NCBI GenBank assembly: GCA_963725085.1 | Contig: CAVRXM010000001.1 | Location: 248,001 to 312,000, forward strand | Direction: 5' to 3' | Length of the DNA stretch: 64,000 nt | From: VRUE01 sp963725085 | Lineage (GTDB): Bacteria; Actinomycetota; Thermoleophilia; Solirubrobacterales; 70-9 | Shown: positions 36,850 through 43,784 of the stretch, piece by piece | How positions within the stretch are numbered: position 1 is the first letter of the stretch | Layout: every line of letters starts with the position of its first letter | The notes under the pieces: model-generated | Database searches by the model: none | Told to the model about the DNA's origin: nothing | Seen by the model: the letters and a program-made list of their open reading frames with translations, nothing else | Translations under genes and position numbers: made by a program

Positions 36850-37537
36850 AGGGGACCCCGCTGCTGAGGGTGGTCGACTTCCAGCCGTCGGGGTCGTGTT
36901 TCATCACGAAGTAGGAGGCGGTGCCGCCGAGCGGGGTGAACATGACGAAGGCGTCTTCGCCTTCGACCCGGACCTGGTAGACGGTCCCTTCGGCGGCCTT
37001 CTTGGCTTCGGAGGTGGGGCCGACGAGGAGCGCCTTGAGGATCGAGGGGCAGTCGGAGCCGATTTCTTTTTTCAGCTTGGCGAGCTGTTCGAGCTGGCTG
37101 CGGTTGGATTCGCTCAGGCCTTCGCAGATCGCCGGGTAGTCGCGGGCCGCCATCGCCCGCAGGAAGGAGGCCATCGCGGTCGTGATTTCTTCTTCTTCGG
37201 AGGTTTCCGCTTCGGCGCCGAAGGTCTGGATGCTGTTGTCGCCGCCGGGCGGCGCCTTGAAGCCCTTGGTGTCTGAGTGGGCCTTTTCGGTCAGGCCGGG
37301 GCCGTTGGCGCCGCCGCCCGATGAGGATCCCTCGCCGCCGCCGTTGCCGTTGCCGTTGCCGCCCTTATCGGCGGAGCCGCCTTCGGCTTCGGCGCCGCTG
37401 CCGGTGCTCTGGCCGGAGGCCGTGGTTTCGGCGGGGGCCGAGGCTGCGGTTTCGGTCGAGGTGGAGTCGCCGCCGCCGCAGCCCTGGGCGATCGCCAGGA
37501 TCCCCACCAGGGCCAGTGCTGTCAGCAGTCGGCGCAT
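36821..37537 (-). CDS. Lipoprotein (unit B), last gene of the operon
   Basis: 238 residues. ATG at 37537 (an upstream TTG at 37552 is possible). MRRLLTALALVGILAIAQGC ends in a lipobox. It is then the same Ser/Gly linker and C-terminal domain as at 19571-20287, with about two differences in 705 bases plus the last codons (SAAPTG). The GNGNGNGGG linker suggests the domain is held away from the membrane. It ends inside the palindrome. Having two near-identical copies in otherwise diverged units suggests recent gene conversion or duplication of this gene alone. Confidence 0.85.
   Translation of the reverse strand: MRRLLTALALVGILAIAQGCGGGDSTSTETAASAPAETTASGQSTGSGAEAEGGSADKGGNGNGNGGGEGSSSGGGANGPGLTEKAHSDTKGFKAPPGGDNSIQTFGAEAETSEEEEITTAMASFLRAMAARDYPAICEGLSESNRSQLEQLAKLKKEIGSDCPSILKALLVGPTSEAKKAAEGTVYQVRVEGEDAFVMFTPLGGTASYFVMKHDPDGWKSTTLSSGVPFNPSAAPTG
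36831..37536. repeat. 705-bp direct repeat, copy 2 (lipoprotein gene)
   Basis: Partner of 19581-20286 (see there). Right end at the start codon: ATG here, CTG in the other copy. Confidence 0.9.
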
Positions 37538-37581
37538 CGACGGATTGTCCAAATCGGGCTAAAGATCTCCTGAGCGGAGCG

Positions 37582-38086
37582 CTAGGGCTTTCCCTTTTCC
37601 AGTTCCCGCTTGACCCCGAGCGAGAGCGAGTAGACACAGCCCTGGAACCCGTAATCGGCGGTCTCTTCCGGGAGGGTCTTCTCGTAGACGAGCGCCCCGA
37701 GCTGGCCGGCGGGGTAGCTCGGGCTCGGGTTGCTTTTCGTAGCGCTCGAGTTCGTTGACGACTTCTTCCTGAGCTTCGTTCAGATCACTTTCGCCGATGA
37801 ACTCTTCCCGCACTTCCAGCGGCGTCTTTTCCTTGCATTCCCGTTCGCCGCTCTTGATCGCCTCGGCCGAGCCCTTGACTTCGGGGTTCGGTTTCGGCGG
37901 CTGGAACTCGCGGTAGATGCTCTTCAGCAGGAACGAGGCGTGTGGCGGCGGCGGTTCCGCCAGGGCTTCCAGCTGCTCGCGTTCGGAGACCGTGGTCGGC
38001 TGGGTTTCATCACCGCCCCCGCCCCCGCAGCCGGGGGCGAGGACGAGGATGCCCATCAGGGCCAGCGCTGTGAAGAGACCGCGCAG
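37582..38086 (-). CDS. Second lipoprotein (unit B only), CTG start, one frameshift
   Basis: About 167 residues. Probable CTG start at 38086 with GAGAGAGG four bases upstream. Signal LRGLFTALALMGILVLAPGC ends in a lipobox and GGGGGDETQPT. The mature part is acidic and helical (EQLEALAEPPPPHASFLLKS, EFIGESDLNEAQEEVVNELE). An extra base near 37727 breaks the frame; repaired, it ends YGFQGCVYSLSLGVKRELEK and GKP at 37582. The start region matches that of the neighbouring lipoprotein, so the two are paralogs in their signal regions. No counterpart in unit A. Confidence 0.7.
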
Positions 38087-38096
38087 GGGGCCTCTC

Positions 38097-38576
38097 TCAG
38101 GTGTATTTGGACGGTTCGAACTTGCAGTATTTGAAGTTGAACGAGAGAACTTCAGCGTTCGCCTTGTTGGCATTCGACGTCAGCTGGTTGACGAACTTCT
38201 GCGCCTTCGACTTGTTGCCGGCCTTGAGCGCGGTACCGGCGCTCTTGAACAGGCTCGCCTCGGTCTTTACGTAGCCGAGCCACTTGGTCAGCTTCGCCGC
38301 GTCTTCGGCCGGCTGTTCGACCACCTTCAGTTCGTTGTAGGTGGTGGTGAGGGCGGTCGAGGCCTTGATGAATTTCGCCCCGGCCGTCTTCAGCTTGTTT
38401 TCCTTGACTTCCTTGCGAACGGTTTTGAGGATCTTGTCGTTCGCTTCGGAGTTCTTCTTGCAGATCGGTTCGACCTTGGTCTTGTATTCGTCGCGGGTCA
38501 GCGCCATCGCGGCGGGCGCCGCGATGGAGAGCACCAGAACCCCGGTGAGGCTGAGTGCAATCGCCTTCTTGATCAT
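38097..38576 (-). CDS. Small secreted helical protein (unit B)
   Basis: 159 residues from ATG 38576 (GGAGG upstream): signal MIKKAIALSLTGVLVLSIAA then PAAMA, mature ALTRDEYKTKVEPICKKNSE, helical Lys-rich body, end FNFKYCKFEPSKYT. Same protein family as 20296-20775, with the two cysteines conserved. The last ~20 nucleotides are identical in both units. Confidence 0.82.
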   Translation of the reverse strand: MIKKAIALSLTGVLVLSIAAPAAMALTRDEYKTKVEPICKKNSEANDKILKTVRKEVKENKLKTAGAKFIKASTALTTTYNELKVVEQPAEDAAKLTKWLGYVKTEASLFKSAGTALKAGNKSKAQKFVNQLTSNANKANAEVLSFNFKYCKFEPSKYT

Positions 38577-38587
38577 CGTCGGCCTCC

Positions 38588-39364
38588 TCACTTCCCGGGG
38601 GTGCAGGGCCGGGTGACTTTCCCTTCGAGTTTCTTGCCCGCGAAGATGAAGTCGCCCCGTGCCTGCAGGGTTCCGGTCTTGCAGGTCGCCGTCAGGACGC
38701 TCTGCTTCTTGCCCTTGTAGTTGAAGGTTTTGAAGATCTTCACTTTGAACGACGTCACCGAGCCCTGGCCCGAGGTGATCGACGGGACCTTGACTTTGGC
38801 GGAGGTCCCGTAGGGGCCCTTGCCCTTGCCGATCTGGGCGGTGAAGACGAACGTGGTCGGCGCCGGGACCTTGGCGTAGACGTGGAAGATCAGCATCTGC
38901 TTGTTGCCCTGCGATCCGTTGAAGATCAGGATCGGGCCGCCGGCCGAGAACGGGGCCTGTTCGGGGAACGCGATCTCGGCGGTCGCCTGGCCCTGGCCGA
39001 TCAGCGCCTTGCCGCAGGCGGCCTTCGCCTGGGCGGTCAGCGTGCTCTGCAGTTTGCCGACCGTGCAGCTCGGCAGGCCCTTGGTGTTGAGGTGGCCGTT
39101 CTTGTCGAATTCGACGAAGAGTTCCTTCAGCGGCGGCACGTGGGTGCCGTCGGTGGTGCCGGCTTTGCCGGAGAGGTTGAGGGTGATCGGCTGCGGGGTC
39201 TTCTTCGAGAGCTTGCTCGGCGAGACCGAGCCGTCGAGTTCGATCACGAGATTGCCGAGGACGACTTTCTGGCTCTTGGCCATCGCGTTGCCGACTACCA
39301 GCGCGCCGATGAGAGCCATCGCCGCGATTGCTCCGAAGAGCACTCCCCTACCTCTTGACCGCAT
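38588..39364 (-). CDS. Secreted single-module S-like protein (unit B, 254-aa type)
   Basis: ATG 39364 with an ideal AGGAGGT site. MRSRGRGVLFGAIAAMALIG signal, then VVLGNLVIELDGSVSPSKLS, the PQPITLNLSGKAGTTDG block and one S module (LKELFVEFDKNGHLNTKGLP, SCTVGKLQ, AACGKALIGQGQATAEIAFP, ILIFNGSQGNKQ). It ends VTRPCTPGK. Orthologous in position to 20789-21553. Confidence 0.82.
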   Translation of the reverse strand: MRSRGRGVLFGAIAAMALIGALVVGNAMAKSQKVVLGNLVIELDGSVSPSKLSKKTPQPITLNLSGKAGTTDGTHVPPLKELFVEFDKNGHLNTKGLPSCTVGKLQSTLTAQAKAACGKALIGQGQATAEIAFPEQAPFSAGGPILIFNGSQGNKQMLIFHVYAKVPAPTTFVFTAQIGKGKGPYGTSAKVKVPSITSGQGSVTSFKVKIFKTFNYKGKKQSVLTATCKTGTLQARGDFIFAGKKLEGKVTRPCTPGK

Positions 39365-39366
39365 CC

Positions 39367-40167
39367 CTACCTCCTGACCGTGCATTTACGAACAAGCTTG
39401 CTTGAAAGTACCCGCCCGTCGGCAAACTGGAAACTTGCTTTTGCGAACGGGAAGTTGACCTGCGTGAAGCCATCGGGCGCCGGACAGCCGGCCGCGGCGT
39501 AGCTCAGCTTTTGGCCGTGGAACGAGTACTGGCGCCGGAGAAGCAGATTGAAAGCCGAGATGAAGCCGTATTCAGACGCGATCGGCGGCATCGTCCCGAC
39601 CAGCGTGGTCGAGAACTGCCCGCCCGTCTTCTTGACTTCGAAGAGGATCACGTAGGTCAGCGGCAGCGGCGCTCCCGACGCGACCTGGGCGAAGATCGCC
39701 GGCCGGCCGTTGTGGCGGCCGTTGAAGGCCTGCAGCTTCCCGATCGATGAGAAGGCGCCCTGGCCGGGCAGCGAGACCCGGGACGTGACCGAGCCCGACC
39801 CGATCAGCGCATCGCCGCAGGCCCGCTTCGCCCCCTGCGAGGAGATCGAGCGCAGCTTGCCGAGCGAGCAGGTCGGCAGCCCCTTGTTCTGGAGCTGGCC
39901 GTGACTGTTGATGCTGAGGATGATCCGTTCGAGTTTGGGCGGCGCCGTGCGGTCGGTGGTCTTGATCTTGCCGCCCATCTGTACCCCGACCGGCGCGGTG
40001 CCGGTCCGGGGCAGCTTCGAGGGGCTGATCGTCCCTTCGAAGACGACGACCAGGTTGCCCTTGAGGACGCGCACCGCCTGGCTGGTCGGGGCCAGCACCA
40101 GGGCGCCGACCGCGACCACCGCAACCGCCGCCGCGAGGGCGGCCCTCTTTCCGCGAATCTTCCTCAT
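39367..40167 (-). CDS. Secreted single-module S-like protein (unit B, 267-aa type)
   Basis: 266 residues, MRKIRGKRAALAAAVAVVAV signal. Single S module KLERIILSINSHGQLQNKGL, PTCSLGKLRSISSQGAKRAC, GDALIGSGSVTSRVSLPGQG and KLQAFNGRHNGRPAIFAQVA. It ends VLSSKLVRKCTVRR. The mature region is close to identical to 21563-22366, making this the best-conserved of the non-lipoprotein pairs. Confidence 0.82.
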   Translation of the reverse strand: MRKIRGKRAALAAAVAVVAVGALVLAPTSQAVRVLKGNLVVVFEGTISPSKLPRTGTAPVGVQMGGKIKTTDRTAPPKLERIILSINSHGQLQNKGLPTCSLGKLRSISSQGAKRACGDALIGSGSVTSRVSLPGQGAFSSIGKLQAFNGRHNGRPAIFAQVASGAPLPLTYVILFEVKKTGGQFSTTLVGTMPPIASEYGFISAFNLLLRRQYSFHGQKLSYAAAGCPAPDGFTQVNFPFAKASFQFADGRVLSSKLVRKCTVRR

Positions 40168-40170
40168 CGA

Positions 40171-40854
40171 CTAGCGAACGAGCGGGTAGGCGCAGGTGTA
40201 CTCGGCTTTGTCGGTGACGGCGCTCACCTCGACCGGGTTGCCCTGGCCGCCGACGGTGATTGTCGAGGGGGCAATCGGTTTTTCTTCTTCTTTTTCTTTT
40301 TCCGTTTCGTAGGGTTTGTCGTAGTAGGTGTCGGTGAACTGGGCATCGGTCCCGACACCGGTTCCGAGGTTGAGGACCCCGCGTACCGAATACAGTTTCA
40401 GCGGGCTCGGCAGATATCCGCCCTTGGCGGCGCAGCCATCACGCGCTTTCGTCAGCGAGTCGACGGCCGGGTTCGAGGCCGAGTCGAAGCAGACGCCGCG
40501 GATCAGCGTGGTGCCGCCGGGGCACGCGGCCGTGTGTCCGGTGATCGTGCCGGCGTTGCCGGTCTGGTCGGCGTTGGTGGCGGAGGGGACTGGGGGAAGC
40601 TTGCCGACGTTGATGTCCTCGCCGGTCAGCGACTTGTCGACGATGTTGTTGGTCTTGACCGCGTTGTTCGTGATCTTGCCGGTGGTCACCGTCTTCGGCT
40701 TGAGCTGCTTGGTGCCGACCGAGTTCGGGGGCAGTTCGGTCGACTTCTTGACCGCGAACGCGGATCCCGCCGTCGCCAAGAACAGGGCAACGACCGCAAC
40801 GACCATCGCCGGTGAGGGCAACCATGCCCGCTTCCTGCTCACATCGTCCTGCAT
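40171..40854 (-). CDS. Lectin-like exported protein with NSVG repeats (unit B)
   Basis: 227 residues: MQDDVSRKRAWLPSPAMVVA, hydrophobic segment, then PNSVGTKQLKPKTVTTGKIT, NNAVKTNNIVDKSLTGEDIN, then CPGGTTLIRGVCFDSASNPA and RDGCAAKGGYLPSPLKLYSV, ending YTCAYPLVR. It has an acidic/basic insertion (ETEKEKEEEKP) not seen in the unit A copy. Same C-type-lectin-like cysteine spacing as 22370-23011. Confidence 0.75.
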   Translation of the reverse strand: MQDDVSRKRAWLPSPAMVVAVVALFLATAGSAFAVKKSTELPPNSVGTKQLKPKTVTTGKITNNAVKTNNIVDKSLTGEDINVGKLPPVPSATNADQTGNAGTITGHTAACPGGTTLIRGVCFDSASNPAVDSLTKARDGCAAKGGYLPSPLKLYSVRGVLNLGTGVGTDAQFTDTYYDKPYETEKEKEEEKPIAPSTITVGGQGNPVEVSAVTDKAEYTCAYPLVR

Positions 40855-40883
40855 CTCGCTCCTCCGCTTTCTCCCAAGTTTGC

Positions 40884-40905
40884 GGTTCCCTATGGATAGA
40901 GAACC
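40884..40905 (-). promoter_or_regulatory. Conserved inverted repeat upstream of the lectin-like gene (unit B)
   Basis: GGTTCCCTATGGATAGAGAACC: GGTTC-CTAT pairs with ATAG-GAACC with one G-T pair. Equivalent to 23041-23058 but with a longer stem of different sequence, so the pairing is kept while bases changed. Lies 30 bases before the start in a 125-base gap. Confidence 0.55.
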
Positions 40906-40979
40906 CCCCTACGCACTCAAAGGTTTGGTCTAAAGCCCGGCGGCATTCTAGCGCCGCCGGGCCTCAATCGCGTTTCGCT

Positions 40980-43757
40980 TCAGCGGTGGGCTCGCCGAGC
41001 GGCCCGCTTCGAGCCCTTGCCCTTGCCGCAGGCGGTCTTCGCCGAGACCGATTGGGTCAGCGTCCTCCCGCTCTGGGCCGTGTATTCGATCGTGGTGTTC
41101 GCCGCCGAGGCGCAGAGGTCCCTGGTGTTGACCAGGTAGCCCTTCTTGCCGCCGAACAGCTGCAGGCGGAAGTGGCCGATCGGCGCATCGGGGACGACCG
41201 GGACGACCGTCTTCAGGTGGCCGCCTTTGACCGAGGACGATTCCGCTTCCGGCATGATCAGCACCTGCCCGTCGAGGATGAAGACGACATGCGGGAGTTT
41301 GCCGAACCCGGAGACGGCGTAGGCGGGACCGCTCAGCGGCTGGTCGAGCAGCGGCGTCGTCGTCGTCGCCTTGCCGATCGCCTGCCTGCCGGCGCACCGT
41401 TCGGCGATCAGCTGGGCTTTCGAGCAGATGTTGCCGAGGTGGCGCTGGTCGATCGCGAAGGCCTTCGGCAGCGTCACCGCGACCGACTTGATGTTGGCGT
41501 CGCCGCTGCGGGTCCGGAGGTCGAACTGCAGCGCCGGGTCCTTGCTGCGCCCTGTCGCCTTCTTGCCGCCGAGCTGCTTGATGCTCATCGTCGGCTTGAA
41601 CGGAAGGGTGATGCAGTTGACGGCCTGGAAGTACGAGGAGAAGTCGGTGATCGTTCCCTGGTCGCCGATCCCCTGCGAGTCGACCGTGAACGGCGAGCAG
41701 TTCGTCGGGTTGATCGTGAAGTTCGGCTTGTCGATGCTGACTCGGATCGAGCGCATCCGGATCGGGATGCCGCCGATGATCTGGGGCATCGCGTCCGAGA
41801 CCGCGCTCACCTGCGCCGTCTTCGGGTCGACATGGAGCGCGACGCGGACGACGACGACGCCGTAGTCGTAGGGGCCGGCCAGGGCCGGGGTGATTGCGAC
41901 CATGCTCAGCGGCGCGCCGCTCAGCGGTCCGCTCAGATACATCCTGCCGACCGCGTGGAACGGGTGTTCACCCGGCCCCGCGGCGACGTTGGTGGTCCCG
42001 ACGAAGCTCGACTGCGGGCAGCTCGGGCTGATCTGCTCGGCGCTGCCGGTCTTGCCCGCCGCCGCCAGGATGTTGGCGTCCGGGCAGTAGGTCAGCCCGC
42101 GCAGCGAGCCGGTGAAGCCCGGCGGCATCCTGAAGTTGACGTCGCCCAGGAATTGGTCGCCATCGTCGCGATCGAGTTTCAGCGTGAACGTGCTGAAGTC
42201 GCCCGCCCGGGGGTTGGACGTGCCGGCGACCAGGCGTGGCGAGAAGGGCCGCACCTGGCCCGGGCAGTCCCGGTTGTTGGGGCCGGCGGTGATCGTCACG
42301 AACGGCGAGGAGTGCTGCGCTGCCGCCGTCGGGTTCCAGGGAACCAGGTCGGATTGGGCCTGGTAGAGCGAGCACTGAGTCGGCGTCGCCAGCAGCCCGC
42401 GGTCGGACGCGAAGAGGTGCAGGTCGAAGGTTTCGAACGGCACCTGCGGCAGGTCGGTCATCGTCACCGTCAGCTGGCCGGTGGTCGGGTCGGGATGGAC
42501 GTCGGCCGAGAGCTTCGCGTGGATCCCGAAGCCGTCGAACAGCATGAACAGCCTGTACTGGTTGCCGGGCTGCGGTTTGCCGATGTAGAGCGAGCCCTCG
42601 AGCGGCGCGTCGAGCGCCGGCGTCCGCACTTCGACCGTGCCGATCTTGGCGTTGTCGGGGCAGCTTCCCGCCGCATCCTGTCCGAAGCCGGCCTCAGCGT
42701 CACTGCAGGAGGTCTGGCCGTCCGCCGCGTCGGGGTTGACGGTCAGACCGCGCGGCAGCGTCAGCGTCGCGGATCGGAGATTCGATGGGGTCGGAGCTTC
42801 GCCTTCGAGGAACTGGCGCGCGCGCAGTTCGATGTCCATGCCCGACGGCGCGTCCGATTGATCGGTGGTCAGCCCGAGGTTGAACACCGGGTCGAAGCGC
42901 TGGTTTTCGCAGCCGGTCGTTTCGGGGTAGCTGGAGACCAGGTGCGCGGTCTGATTCGGGTCCTGGTAGCTGACCGCGTCGACGGTCACCGGCAGTTCTT
43001 CGCCCGTGCAGACGCTCGGGTTGTCGGTGAAGGGCGCTGGCAGTTTGCCGGCCACCGGGAACGGCGCCGCGATGCAGTCGGTCGAGGTTTCGCCGATGCA
43101 GCCGGGCGGTTCGCCCGGTTCGCCGGGATGGAATCGTTCCTTGTCGTGTTCGTGGTCGGCGGGGAAGCCCCAGATGGTGAATTCGGCCGAACTCAGCGCC
43201 ACCGTCTGCGAGATGCTCCGCGCGGACATCTGGAGGCCGTAGTCCGAGCCGCTGCGGACCGAAACCGGGACCCCGATCGGGATGTTGACCAGAGGCGCCA
43301 CAAAGGACAGGCGCGCGGTTTCTTCTTCGTTGATCGTCCGCATGTTGTAGACCGGAGCGGTGCCGAGGATCGTGTTGGGGACGCCTTCGTAGTTGGAGAC
43401 GATCTTCACGATCCCGGCCTGCGATCCCGGCTGGCACTGGTTGATCGCGAAGTCCGCCGCCTCACATTTGTAGATCGCGCCCGGATTCCCGAAGACGCCC
43501 TGCGGCAGGTTGAAGGTCAGGTCTCGGACCACCTCGGGGTCGGCGGCGTTTTCGAGCCGCATGACGACGTTGAGGTCGGGGTGGCCGCCGGCCTGGGTGT
43601 CGGAGCTGCCGACGACGTATTCGGCGAATTCGGGGGCGGCCGAGGCCGAGGAGGCCGTCACGGCGACGGCCGCGATCACGGCGGCGAGTGCGGCCACCGC
43701 CCGACTGGCCCTGCGGGCCCTGGCGGCGGTGCCGGTCTTCTCCGTGCTCATCGTCAT
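40980..43757 (-). CDS. S-type secreted protein with four cysteine modules (unit B)
   Basis: 925 residues, intact. Signal AVAALAAVIAAVAVTASSAS. Modules: LPQGVFGNPGAIYKC with CQPGSQAGIVKI; LPRGLTVNPDAADGQTSC with CPDNAKIGTVEVRTPALDA; MPPGFTGSLRGLTYC with CPQSSFVGTTNV; and LPKAFAIDQRHLGNIC with GRQAIGKATTTTPLLDQPL. Shared spacer blocks SDYGLQMSARSISQTVAL and FTINPTNCSPFTVDSQ. C-terminus SAKTACGKGKGSKRAARRAH. Closest to 23131-25884 and to the remnant at 18806. Confidence 0.87.
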   Translation of the reverse strand: MTMSTEKTGTAARARRASRAVAALAAVIAAVAVTASSASAAPEFAEYVVGSSDTQAGGHPDLNVVMRLENAADPEVVRDLTFNLPQGVFGNPGAIYKCEAADFAINQCQPGSQAGIVKIVSNYEGVPNTILGTAPVYNMRTINEEETARLSFVAPLVNIPIGVPVSVRSGSDYGLQMSARSISQTVALSSAEFTIWGFPADHEHDKERFHPGEPGEPPGCIGETSTDCIAAPFPVAGKLPAPFTDNPSVCTGEELPVTVDAVSYQDPNQTAHLVSSYPETTGCENQRFDPVFNLGLTTDQSDAPSGMDIELRARQFLEGEAPTPSNLRSATLTLPRGLTVNPDAADGQTSCSDAEAGFGQDAAGSCPDNAKIGTVEVRTPALDAPLEGSLYIGKPQPGNQYRLFMLFDGFGIHAKLSADVHPDPTTGQLTVTMTDLPQVPFETFDLHLFASDRGLLATPTQCSLYQAQSDLVPWNPTAAAQHSSPFVTITAGPNNRDCPGQVRPFSPRLVAGTSNPRAGDFSTFTLKLDRDDGDQFLGDVNFRMPPGFTGSLRGLTYCPDANILAAAGKTGSAEQISPSCPQSSFVGTTNVAAGPGEHPFHAVGRMYLSGPLSGAPLSMVAITPALAGPYDYGVVVVRVALHVDPKTAQVSAVSDAMPQIIGGIPIRMRSIRVSIDKPNFTINPTNCSPFTVDSQGIGDQGTITDFSSYFQAVNCITLPFKPTMSIKQLGGKKATGRSKDPALQFDLRTRSGDANIKSVAVTLPKAFAIDQRHLGNICSKAQLIAERCAGRQAIGKATTTTPLLDQPLSGPAYAVSGFGKLPHVVFILDGQVLIMPEAESSSVKGGHLKTVVPVVPDAPIGHFRLQLFGGKKGYLVNTRDLCASAANTTIEYTAQSGRTLTQSVSAKTACGKGKGSKRAARRAHR

Positions 43758-43784
43758 TCTCTCCTTGCCGATCCTCGAGCCCGC

